Source: an uncultured beta proteobacterium (lineage in GTDB: Bacteria > Pseudomonadota > Gammaproteobacteria > Burkholderiales > SG8-39). From it: a stretch of 64,000 nt of DNA. How positions within the stretch are numbered: position 1 is the stretch's first letter; each line of letters opens with the position of its first letter. The stretch is taken from positions 138,472 to 202,471 of the forward strand of contig CAIOLO010000019.1 in assembly GCA_903859155.1 (NCBI GenBank), in the 5' to 3' direction. The translations under genes and the position numbers were made by a program. Positions 57,125 to 64,000 of this stretch are shown here, piece after piece. The notes beneath the pieces were generated by a model, which did not search any database, was not told the DNA's origin, and saw only the letters and a list, made by a program, of their open reading frames with translations.

Positions 57125-58161
57125 GCGCAATGTTCAGCCAGATAAACCCGCGCGCGCGCGGCCTGCTCGCGGCGCTGGCGCTGCTGCTGCTCATCCTGCC
57201 GTGGATCGCCAACAACTACGTGCTCTCGGTGGCGGTGCTGATTCTCTATTTTGCCTACACCGGCCAGGCCTGGAACGTCATGATGGGGTTCTGCGGGCAA
57301 TTGTCGCTGGGGCATTCGCTCTATGTCGGTATCGGCGGTTACAGCGCCGCCGCGCTGTTCGTTCATTTTGGCATCGGCCCGTGGGGCGGGGCGCTGGTGG
57401 CGGTTGCGGCGAGCATGCTGGTGGGGGCCATCATCGGTTTTCTCGCCTTCCGCTTCGGCATCGGCGGGGTGTATTTCGCGCTGCTGACCATCGCTTTCGC
57501 CGAATTTACGCGCCTGGGTTTTGATCACTGGCAGTGGCTGGGCGCCTCGGGCGGATTCTTCCTGCCGGTGAAGCAGCGCGAATTCAACGACCTGCTGAAC
57601 CTGCGCGGCTCGCCGGTCATGTTCTATTACGTGATGCTGGCGCTCGCCACCGCGGCGCTCGCGTTTTGCACCTGGCTGCTGCGCACGCGCATCGGCTATT
57701 ACTGGCTCGCCATCCGCGAAGACCAGCAGGCGGCGCAGGCCCTGGGCATCAACACCTTTCGCTGCAAGATGATTGCGGTGCTGATCTCCTCGGGCATGAC
57801 CTCGCTGGCCGGGGTGTTCTTCGCGTTCTATTACAACAACCTGTTTCCCGAGCAGATCTTCAACATGGGCCGTTCCATCGAGATCATCCTGGGGCCGATC
57901 ATCGGCGGCATCGGCACGCTGTTCGGGCCGATACTGGGCGCGGCACTGCTGGCGCTGCTAGCCGATGGCATCACCGAACTGATGGCGCAGATCGGCATAG
58001 AACTGCCCGGCATCAAACAGGTGTTCTACGGCAGCTGCCTGCTGCTGGTGACCATGTTCCTGCCCAACGGCGTCTGGCCCGCATTGGCGCGCCGCCTGGG
58101 GCTGGTATCGGCGCCAGGCCCGGACCCGGCCGGCAACACGGTGAGGCACCCCGATGGCTGA
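57121..58161 (+). CDS. livM: Branched-chain-type ABC transporter permease (LivM)
   Basis: 346 residues from the GTG at 57121, which overlaps the livH stop; ATG 57130 is an alternative. Membrane segments throughout, with YTGQAWNVMMGFCGQLSLGHSLYVGIGGY near the start and the LivM signature INTFRCKMIAVLISSGMTSLAGVFF, then GGIGTLFGPILGAALLALL. Forms the channel with LivH. The end overlaps livG by eight bases. Confidence 0.93.
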   Translation: MSAMFSQINPRARGLLAALALLLLILPWIANNYVLSVAVLILYFAYTGQAWNVMMGFCGQLSLGHSLYVGIGGYSAAALFVHFGIGPWGGALVAVAASMLVGAIIGFLAFRFGIGGVYFALLTIAFAEFTRLGFDHWQWLGASGGFFLPVKQREFNDLLNLRGSPVMFYYVMLALATAALAFCTWLLRTRIGYYWLAIREDQQAAQALGINTFRCKMIAVLISSGMTSLAGVFFAFYYNNLFPEQIFNMGRSIEIILGPIIGGIGTLFGPILGAALLALLADGITELMAQIGIELPGIKQVFYGSCLLLVTMFLPNGVWPALARRLGLVSAPGPDPAGNTVRHPDG

Positions 58162-58882
58162 GCCGCTGCTGGAGGTGGTCGCCATTGCCAAGCGCTTTCG
58201 CGGATTGAAAGCGGTCTCCTCGGTGTCCTTTGCCATCGAAGCAGGGCATATCGTGGCGCTGATCGGCCCCAATGGCGCCGGCAAGACCACCCTGTTCAAC
58301 ATGATCGCCGGCGTCTACGCGCCCGACGCCGGGGAGATCCGCTTTGCCGGGCAGCGCATCCAGGGCTTGCGCCCCGATGAAATCTGCGTGGCCGGCATCG
58401 GCCGCACCTTCCAGCTGGTCAGGCCGTTTGCCGGCCTGTCGGTGCTGGACAACGTGGTGATCGGCGCGCTGCGCCGCTCGCCGCGCATCGCCGAGGCACG
58501 ACGCAAGGCCGGCCTCATCCTGGAGCGGCTCGGTATCGCCGAGAAGCGCGACCTGCCGGCCGCCTCGCTCACGCTGCCAGACCGCAAGCGCCTCGAGGTG
58601 GCGCGCGCGCTGGCCACCGAGCCGCGCCTGCTGCTGCTCGACGAGGTGATGGCCGGATTGCGCCCCACCGAAACCGACCGCATGGTGGAGGTGTTCCGCG
58701 AACTGAACCGGGAGACCGGCCTCACCATCCTCCTGATCGAGCACGTGATGCGCGCCGTGATGGCCTTGTCGCGGGAGATTCATGTGCTGCACCACGGTGA
58801 ACTCATCGCCAGCGGCGCGCCCGACGAGGTGGTGCGCAATCCCGCGGTCCTCGAGTGCTATCTGGGCGAGGACGCGGCCTGA
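58154..58882 (+). CDS. livG: Branched-chain-type ABC transporter ATP-binding protein (LivG)
   Basis: 242 residues. Walker A is GPNGAGKTT, Walker B is LLLLDEVMAGL, and the LivG-type C-terminal extension is present (HVMRAVMALSREIHVLHHGELIASG). The ABC signature reads LTLPDRKRLEVARAL instead of the usual LSxGxQR, i.e. the Ser-Gly-Gly core is degenerate (LPDRKR). This is seen in some LivG proteins but may reduce hydrolysis. Works with LivF. Confidence 0.92.
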   Translation: MAEPLLEVVAIAKRFRGLKAVSSVSFAIEAGHIVALIGPNGAGKTTLFNMIAGVYAPDAGEIRFAGQRIQGLRPDEICVAGIGRTFQLVRPFAGLSVLDNVVIGALRRSPRIAEARRKAGLILERLGIAEKRDLPAASLTLPDRKRLEVARALATEPRLLLLDEVMAGLRPTETDRMVEVFRELNRETGLTILLIEHVMRAVMALSREIHVLHHGELIASGAPDEVVRNPAVLECYLGEDAA

Positions 58883-58884
58883 GC

Positions 58885-59634
58885 ATGAACCGCCTTGACG
58901 ACATGCCAGGCGCCGCTCCGGCGCGGCCCATCCTGAGCATCCGCAATCTGGATCTTTATTACGGTGATGCGCAGGCGCTCGACGATGTTTCGATTGAAGT
59001 TGGCGAGGGGCAGATCGTCGCCATCATCGGCGCCAACGGGGCCGGCAAGACCAGCCTGATCCGCGCCGTGGCCGGCATCGAGAAACCGCGCGCCGGGCGC
59101 ATCGTTTTTCGCGGCCAGGATGTGACCGGCCTGGAGAGTTTTGCCACCTGCAACCTGGGGCTGGGGCAGGTGGCCGAAGGGCGCCAGATATTCCCGACCC
59201 TGAGCGTGCTGGAGAACCTCCAGGTGGGCGCGATGCTGCCGCGCGCGCGCGCCAAGGCGCAGCGCACGCAGGAGGAGGTCTATGCAATGTTCCCGCGCCT
59301 GGCGGAGCGGCGCGGACAGCTGGCCGGGACCCTCTCAGGCGGCGAGCAGCAGATGCTCGCCATCGGACGCTGCCTGATGGGGCAGCCCGAATTCATCATG
59401 TTCGACGAACCGTCGCTGGGCCTGGCGCCCACGGTGGTGCAGGAAGTTTTTCAAACCATACGCAAGCTCAACGCCCGCGGCCTCGCGATCTTGTTGGTTG
59501 AACAGAATGTCGCGCTGTCGCTGAAGCTCGCTGCGCACGCCTATGTGCTGGAGAACGGGCGCGTGGTCATGAGCGGCAGCGGCGCAGCGCTGCTCTCGGA
59601 CGACCGGGTAAGACGGGCTTATCTGGGGCTGTAG
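58885..59634 (+). CDS. livF: Branched-chain-type ABC transporter ATP-binding protein (LivF)
   Basis: 249 residues from ATG 58885, two bases after livG. Walker A is GANGAGKTSLIRAV, the signature is LSGGEQQMLAIGRCL, Walker B is FIMFDEPSLGLAP and the switch His position reads VEQNVALSLK, as is usual for LivF. The N-terminus carries a short extension (NRLDDMPGAAPARP) before the first strand. Last gene of the liv operon. Confidence 0.94.
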   Translation: MNRLDDMPGAAPARPILSIRNLDLYYGDAQALDDVSIEVGEGQIVAIIGANGAGKTSLIRAVAGIEKPRAGRIVFRGQDVTGLESFATCNLGLGQVAEGRQIFPTLSVLENLQVGAMLPRARAKAQRTQEEVYAMFPRLAERRGQLAGTLSGGEQQMLAIGRCLMGQPEFIMFDEPSLGLAPTVVQEVFQTIRKLNARGLAILLVEQNVALSLKLAAHAYVLENGRVVMSGSGAALLSDDRVRRAYLGL

Positions 59635-59663
59635 GGCGGTTCTGGGCGACGGGATTACTGCTG

Positions 59664-59669
59664 TAGAAT
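59664..59669 (+). promoter_or_regulatory. Extended -10 candidate for the superoxide dismutase gene
   Basis: TAGAAT lies 85 bases before the ATG, but the TG dinucleotide sits directly beside it, so the extended form is imperfect. There is no clear -35. Confidence 0.3.
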
Positions 59670-59754
59670 TGCCCACGCCCGTTCACCCGGGCTGATCAAT
59701 AATCTGTCCCCATTTGAGGTGGGGGCGTATCCAAGATAACCGAATGGAGTTGCC

Positions 59755-60351
59755 ATGACTGTTTTCGCCCAAGTAGCGCTTCCCTATGCAAAAGATGCAC
59801 TGGTGCCGCACATTTCCGTCGAGACCATCGATTTTCATTACGGCAAGCACCACGCCACCTATGTGACCAATCTGAACAACATGGCCAAGGGCACCGAGTT
59901 CGAAAACCTGACGCTCGAGGAAGTGGTCAGGAAAGCCCCGGCCGGGCCGATCTTCAACAACGCCGCGCAGATCTGGAACCACGACTTCTATTTCCTCGGC
60001 TTCAAGCCGGCCGGCAATGGCGGTGGCGGCAAACCCGCCGGCGCGCTGGCGGCGGCCATCGACAAGCAGTTCGGCTCGTTTGACGAGTTCCAGAAGCAGT
60101 TCGACGCCAAGGCCGCCGGCACCTTCGGCTCCGGCTGGGCATGGCTGTGCAAGAAGGCCGATGGTTCGCTGTCGATCGAGAGCACCAGCAACGCCGCCAC
60201 GCCGCTGACGCAGGGCATGACCCCGCTTTTGACCTGCGACGTCTGGGAGCACGCCTATTACATCGACTATCGCAACAGCCGCCCGAACTACCTCAAGGGC
60301 TTCTGGGCGATCGTCAACTGGGACTTCGTCGCCGCCAATTTCGCGAAGTAG
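59755..60351 (+). CDS. sodB: Iron superoxide dismutase
   Basis: 198 residues. Dismutates superoxide to hydrogen peroxide and oxygen in the cytoplasm. Metal ligands are His28 in [12 protein letters not shown], the histidine in [11 protein letters not shown], and Asp and His in [12 protein letters not shown]. The [11 protein letters not shown] context with Gln and the [14 protein letters not shown] segment are those of iron enzymes instead of manganese ones. GGAG precedes the ATG. A strong terminator follows. Confidence 0.95.
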   Translation: MTVFAQVALPYAKDALVPHISVETIDFHYGKHHATYVTNLNNMAKGTEFENLTLEEVVRKAPAGPIFNNAAQIWNHDFYFLGFKPAGNGGGGKPAGALAAAIDKQFGSFDEFQKQFDAKAAGTFGSGWAWLCKKADGSLSIESTSNAATPLTQGMTPLLTCDVWEHAYYIDYRNSRPNYLKGFWAIVNWDFVAANFAK

Positions 60352-60640
60352 TTTCAGGGAAATAACCAAAAAAGGGGGCCTGTGCCCCCTTTTTTTGTGT
60401 CCCGCGTGCAGATGGAAATGCGGGTCGGGCTTGGCCGGATGCAACGTGCGCTATACCTTGGAATCGTAGAACGTCAGGCCTTCGATCCGGTCCGCCACTG
60501 CGCCCGAAATGAACAGCGGATGTGGTGGCAGTATTTGGAATAACGCGCGGGAAAAGAGATTTGGCCAAAAAATCTTGCTGCATCCACATGCCGGCTCGAT
60601 TGAGCGACATCGGCTATAGAAAGATATTGCCTTGCTGAGC
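60352..60640. other. Intergenic gap after sodB
   Basis: Apart from the terminator at 60368-60396 I see no gene here. The place where a HigB/RelE-type toxin would be expected upstream of the antitoxin-like gene holds no such frame. Confidence 0.5.
60368..60396. terminator. Bidirectional intrinsic terminator after sodB
   Basis: AAAAAAGGGGGC and GCCCCCTTTTTTT form a long perfect stem around the loop CTGT, giving a T-run on both strands. It begins 17 bases after the sodB stop. Confidence 0.88.
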
Positions 60641-60657
60641 ATACGCAATTTGCGTAT
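60641..60657. promoter_or_regulatory. Palindromic operator of the HTH regulator
   Basis: ATACGCAA-T-TTGCGTAT is an exact 8+1+8 inverted repeat, 27 bases before the GTG-preceded ATG region of the gene at 60684. The position suits autoregulation by the encoded protein. Confidence 0.6.
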
Positions 60658-60683
60658 CTTTAACTGAACTCCAGGAGATAGCC

Positions 60684-60995
60684 GTGAAACGTAACGTATT
60701 CGCCGAACTGACCGAAGGCTTCGACGCGCTGAAAGCGCAGCACGAAGGCAAACTCACTCTGCGCACGCATGCAGTCGAGAAAAAACCGGCGCCCGTCGTG
60801 ACCGCGAAGGAACTCGTGCGCGTTCGGGAAAAGTTGAATCTTTCACGGTCCGTTTTTGCCCGTTATCTGCGCACCAACGAGCGCACGCTGGAAAACTGGG
60901 AGCAGGGCCGCGCCAAGCCGAATGCCCAAGCGGCGTTGCTGATCCGCCTGGTTGCGCGCTATCCGGATACGGTCCAGCGGCTGGCGGCTGTATAA
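60684..60995 (+). CDS. HTH antitoxin-like regulator without partner toxin
   Basis: 103 residues starting at GTG 60684, with CAGGAGATAGCC upstream. The C-terminal helix-turn-helix (LVRVREKLNLSRSVFARYLRTNERTLENWEQGRAKPNA split over residues 44-80) is of the MqsA/HigA2-type antitoxin group. These usually follow a RelE/HigB-like toxin gene, but none is present upstream or downstream. It may be an orphan antitoxin or a plain regulator, probably binding the palindrome at 60641. Confidence 0.8.
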   Translation: MKRNVFAELTEGFDALKAQHEGKLTLRTHAVEKKPAPVVTAKELVRVREKLNLSRSVFARYLRTNERTLENWEQGRAKPNAQAALLIRLVARYPDTVQRLAAV

Positions 60996-61339
60996 ATTGG
61001 ATATCAGGGGTGTGCATCAGTGTCCCAAGAAACAATTCCAATATTGATATTTAAATGGCCCAATTACGATCGCCAGTTATGGTGATAGAACAACAATTGT
61101 ATTAAATTATTGAGCGTAACCGCCGTGCTTGGTTCGCCGATTGGAAGTCCAGCTTCGCCGTCATTTCAGTCCAGAACGTCACTTCGCGGTGTATGCGTTC
61201 GGTCATTTTCTTAGGTGTCGAGCGCAGCGGCGCCGTCGGCTGCGAATGCTGGCTGGGCCGACCGGCTCGGAAAGAAACGTACCCTAATTTTTCCGGCTGC
61301 TGCATCATAGTGAATCACTGATGTTTTTAGTGCGCTCTG
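60996..61339. other. AT-richer gap holding a Bug gene relic
   Basis: The first half (about 61000-61130) is markedly AT-rich compared with the window. The second half contains the minus-strand Bug remnant at 61140-61236. No complete gene is visible. Confidence 0.55.
61140..61236 (-). pseudogene. C-terminal relic of a Bug receptor gene
   Basis: On the minus strand the frame reads APLRSTPKKMTERIHREVTFWTEMTAKL. The intact receptor gene 1.1 kb away ends VPLRTTPEEMTERVRREVAFWTEM and then ITKLGIKPEN. The match fades at both ends and the frame then runs into unrelated codons. It is the leftover of a duplicated or replaced Bug gene, and lies on the far side of the nuclease gene at 61340. Confidence 0.7.
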
Positions 61340-62257
61340 ATGGTTCGAAGAAGAAAAACAACCGGAATCGATGTCTTCTTGGCTGCACCATGGTGGGTGT
61401 CAGCGATAGTCGCTATTGCGGGTTTTATTGCGTTCCAGTGGATTGTTCCTGCCCTCACCGCGCACAGCCCGATCCTGCGGGTTTTTGGCCTGACCTTTAA
61501 GCCCGTTGGGTACTTCATTGGGGGGATTTTCGGTGTGATTGCAGCGGTGAATCTTTTCCGGCATCGACCTACGCACAGAATTGCTTCATCTGAGTCCGTG
61601 AGGGAATATGTTCCTTTCCCAATACCGCCAGACACGCCGACTACGGACCAAGTTGGCAGGAGCTGGGAAGAGATGATGGCGAGGGTTTCTGAGCCAGAAT
61701 TTATACCTTCAACATGGTCGCTCGAACTCTTGCGACGAATAGAGTGGAAACGATTTGAGGAACTCTCCGCTGCTTTTTATCGCGAAATTGGACTCCGATC
61801 GGAAACCATTCGATGCGGCGCCGACGGGGGCATCGACGCCAAACTATTCAAAGGAGACTCGTCCGAGCCGGTTGCCATTGTCCAATGCAAGGCTTGGAAC
61901 TCTCGGCCTGTCGGGGTCAAGCCTGTGCGTGAATTGCTCGGGGTTATGACGCACCAAAATATTCCCGAAGGTATTTTTGTCGCTACCGGAGACTTTACCA
62001 AGGAGGCAATTGAGTTCGCTAAGTCGAATCCCATTGATCTGGTCAGTGGCTCGACCTTCATGGGAATGATCCAGAAGCTATCTGCCGAACAGCAAGAAAA
62101 ATTGTTGGCTGTTGCCACGGAGGGGGATTTCACTACCCCTACATGCCCGTCCTGTGGAATAAAAATGGTATGGCGCAAATCTGAGCGAGGCGACTTTTGG
62201 GGGTGCAGCAGCTACCCTCGGTGCAGGCAAGTGTTTCACGTGGCGACTACAAAGTAA
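61340..62257 (+). CDS. Membrane-anchored Mrr-like restriction endonuclease with zinc ribbon
   Basis: 305 residues. Two N-terminal membrane segments (VSAIVAIAGFIAFQWIVPAL and VGYFIGGIFGVIAAVNLF) precede a PD-(D/E)XK domain of Mrr type, with the catalytic pattern CGADGGIDAKLF and then VAIVQCKAW. The C-terminus is a topoisomerase-type zinc finger with CPSCG, GDFWGCSSYPRC. It may cut modified or foreign DNA, although membrane anchoring is unusual. Codon use is AT-richer than the neighbours, and Bug gene sequences flank it, suggesting acquisition. Confidence 0.82.
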   Translation: MVRRRKTTGIDVFLAAPWWVSAIVAIAGFIAFQWIVPALTAHSPILRVFGLTFKPVGYFIGGIFGVIAAVNLFRHRPTHRIASSESVREYVPFPIPPDTPTTDQVGRSWEEMMARVSEPEFIPSTWSLELLRRIEWKRFEELSAAFYREIGLRSETIRCGADGGIDAKLFKGDSSEPVAIVQCKAWNSRPVGVKPVRELLGVMTHQNIPEGIFVATGDFTKEAIEFAKSNPIDLVSGSTFMGMIQKLSAEQQEKLLAVATEGDFTTPTCPSCGIKMVWRKSERGDFWGCSSYPRCRQVFHVATTK

Positions 62258-62265
62258 GGTCGCGC

Positions 62266-63237
62266 TCAGTTCTCCGGCTTGATGCCCAGTTTGGTGATCA
62301 TCTCGGTCCAGAAGGCGACTTCGCGGCGCACGCGTTCGGTCATCTCCTCGGGCGTGGTGCGCAGCGGCACCATGGTCATGGCGTCGTAGGCCTTGGCCAT
62401 TTCCGGGCGCTGGCTCACCTTGTTCACCGCCTGGTTGATGCGCATGACAATTGCGCGCGGCAGTTTGGCCGGCCCCGAAAAGCCTCCCCAGCCCGATACG
62501 CCCAGGTTGCCGACGCCCAGTTCCTCAAAGGTCGGTGTATCCGGCAGGGCGGCGAGGCGTTTGTCGCTCATCGCCGCCACCGGGCGGATGTTCCCGGACT
62601 TGATGCGGTCCAGGATCAGGGGTGTCGGCGGATAAAACATCATCAGCAGGCGCCCGGCGAAAAAATCCTGCAGCGCCAGGGGCGTGCCTTTGTAGGGAAC
62701 GTGGACCATGTCGGTGCCGGTGCGCAGCCTAACCATCTCGCCTGCCAGGTGGAAGGTCTGGCCGATGCCGGAGGATCCGAAGGCGACCTTGCCCGGGTTG
62801 GCCCTGGCATAGTCGACCAGCCCCTTGAAATTGGCGGCGTGCATCGACTCGTGCACGTACAGGCCCATGGTCAGCTCGCCCATCATGCCGATGTAGCTGA
62901 AATCACGCACCGTGTCGTAGGGCACCTTGCCGACGAACAGGGGATTCAGGATGGCCTGGCTCACGCCTATCTGCAGCAGCGTGTAACCGTCGGGTTCGGC
63001 GCGTGCGACCGCCTCCAGGCCGACCACGCCGCCGCCGCCGGCGCGGGTCTCGAGCACGATCGACTGGCCCAGTTCCTCGAGCAGCAACGGCTGCATGGCC
63101 CTTGCAATGGAGTCATAGGCGCCGCCTGAGGTGGGCACGATCATGCGTATCGGTTTGAGCGGATAACTCTGCGCGCACGCCGGCAATGCAAGGCACAACG
63201 CTGTTGCGGCAAGCACAAGCTGATGCTGGATTTTCAT
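62266..63237 (-). CDS. Bug/TTT periplasmic substrate-binding receptor
   Basis: 323 residues with a signal peptide (LVLAATALCLALPACAQ) and Bug signatures IRMIVPTSGGAYDSIARAM, LETRAGGGGVVGLEAVARAEPDGYT and VPYKGTPLALQDFFAGRL. Transcribed with the quinone reductase gene upstream of it, 18 bases apart. It is nearly abutting the nuclease gene on its 3' side. Ligand unknown. Confidence 0.9.
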   Translation of the reverse strand: MKIQHQLVLAATALCLALPACAQSYPLKPIRMIVPTSGGAYDSIARAMQPLLLEELGQSIVLETRAGGGGVVGLEAVARAEPDGYTLLQIGVSQAILNPLFVGKVPYDTVRDFSYIGMMGELTMGLYVHESMHAANFKGLVDYARANPGKVAFGSSGIGQTFHLAGEMVRLRTGTDMVHVPYKGTPLALQDFFAGRLLMMFYPPTPLILDRIKSGNIRPVAAMSDKRLAALPDTPTFEELGVGNLGVSGWGGFSGPAKLPRAIVMRINQAVNKVSQRPEMAKAYDAMTMVPLRTTPEEMTERVRREVAFWTEMITKLGIKPEN

Positions 63238-63255
63238 GGTGCCCTCCGAAGTTCC

Positions 63256-64000
63256 TCAGTTGATCTTCAATACAATTTTGCCGACCTGCGAATTCGATTC
63301 CATGAACTCGCGTGCCTTGGGCAGGTCCGCGAGAGCGAAGACCTTGTCCACCAGCGGCACGATGCGGCCCTCGGCCAGCAGGGGCAGCAGGTCGCGGCGG
63401 AAATTGGGCAGCATGGCGGCGCGTTCGGCGACGGGGCGGTGCTTGGCCGATACGCCGAACAGGTGCAGGCGCTGCGCGTGCAGCTTGGCCAGGTCGATCT
63501 CGGCGCTGAAGGTCTTGTCCAGATAGCCCACCGTGGCAAGGCGCCCCTGGAACGCCATGCACTTGACGCACTCGGCAAACACCGAGCCGCCGACATTGTT
63601 GACCACCAGGTTGGCCCCCTTGCCGCCGGTGGCGTCGAGGACCGCTGCGGCAAAGTCGGGCTGGCGCGTTTCAACGCCGATATCCAGGCCGAGCGCCTTG
63701 AGCCGCTCGAGCTTGGCGCGCGAGCCCGAGGTGCCGATCACTTTGGCGCCGATGGCTTTGGCCGCCTGCAGGCAGGCCACGCCCACCCCTGATGACACGC
63801 CGGTGATGAGCAGCCATTCGCCGGACTTGAGATGTCCCTGGGCCCAGAGCATGTCGTGCGTGACCATGAAGGTGATGGGTGCGGCGGCGGCCTGTTCCCA
63901 GGAGAGCTTCTCCGGCGCCGGATTGGCCAGGCGCGCATCGAAGATGGCGTACTCGGCATAGGCGCCGCGCGCCGTGCCCATGACGCGATCGCCGAGCTTC
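63256..64000 (-). CDS. Quinone oxidoreductase/MDR-family dehydrogenase, 5' end outside the window
   Basis: Partial; about 248 codons of the C-terminal part are present and the frame runs off the right edge. The NADPH-binding motif is ITGVSSGVGVACLQAAKAIGAKV, followed by NVGGSVFAECVKCM and the tail SQVGKIVLKIN. These mark the zinc-independent quinone oxidoreductase group of the medium-chain dehydrogenases, which reduce quinones or enones with NADPH. Followed by a Bug gene on the same strand. Confidence 0.85.
   Translation of the reverse strand, partial: KLGDRVMGTARGAYAEYAIFDARLANPAPEKLSWEQAAAAPITFMVTHDMLWAQGHLKSGEWLLITGVSSGVGVACLQAAKAIGAKVIGTSGSRAKLERLKALGLDIGVETRQPDFAAAVLDATGGKGANLVVNNVGGSVFAECVKCMAFQGRLATVGYLDKTFSAEIDLAKLHAQRLHLFGVSAKHRPVAERAAMLPNFRRDLLPLLAEGRIVPLVDKVFALADLPKAREFMESNSQVGKIVLKIN

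Overview
The window looks like a chromosomal segment of a GC-rich, Gram-negative betaproteobacterium, probably Burkholderiales-like. This is inferred from the pyrG-kdsA-eno-ftsB block, KdsA (LPS synthesis), five intact Bug/TTT periplasmic receptors, a livJHMGF-type transporter and several FNR-like boxes. No rRNA, tRNA, CRISPR array, prophage or transposase was recognised.

Layout. (1) 90-3687: electron-transfer flavoprotein (etfBA) and an acyl-CoA dehydrogenase. (2) 4127-17421: a 13-kb run of eight signalling genes, nearly all joined by overlapping stop/start codons: four sensor kinases, one kinase-like hybrid that has lost its phosphoacceptor histidine, two single-domain receivers and a REC-PAS-GGDEF diguanylate cyclase. 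(3) 17454-22745: thioesterase, ETF-ubiquinone oxidoreductase, a fused 3-oxoacid CoA-transferase and HutF. The signalling run thus sits between the two halves of the ETF pathway. (4) 22899-27036: pyrG, kdsA, eno, ftsB. (5) 27367-31174: a form-II CoxMSL-like molybdenum hydroxylase. (6) 31318-51911: an accessory-looking mosaic with toxin-antitoxin modules (Phd/PIN, AbrB/Doc, MNT/HEPN, HicBA), Bug receptors and Bug relics, an FAD monooxygenase, an S41 protease, a SulP-STAS-cNMP transporter, PPK2, DUF2252 and hydrolases. (7) 51960-56048: FKBP isomerase, a six-heme cytochrome behind a consensus FNR box, a methyltransferase and the liv binding protein. (8) 56255-60351: livHMGF and an iron superoxide dismutase. 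(9) 60684-64000: a solitary antitoxin-like regulator, an AT-richer Mrr-like nuclease gene, a Bug receptor and a truncated quinone reductase.

The most notable item is at 36080-37822. One reading frame is interrupted only by a single TGA in the context Cys-TGA-Gly-Thr-Cys, with a GC-rich hairpin at bacterial-SECIS distance downstream. It reads as a UGSC-type selenoprotein domain fused to a roughly 390-residue domain of unknown function; ordinary gene callers would split it or call it a pseudogene. Other points are the signalling operon with its degenerate kinases, a possible orphan small RNA at 40868-40955, a two-hairpin leader before livH, and three FNR-like boxes suggesting oxygen control.

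Together the metabolic genes suggest a respiratory heterotroph that oxidises fatty and organic acids through acyl-CoA dehydrogenase, ETF and ETF-QO, scavenges carboxylates and amino acids with many periplasmic receptors, and adjusts to oxygen limitation. All functions are read from sequence alone; nothing was searched or computed.
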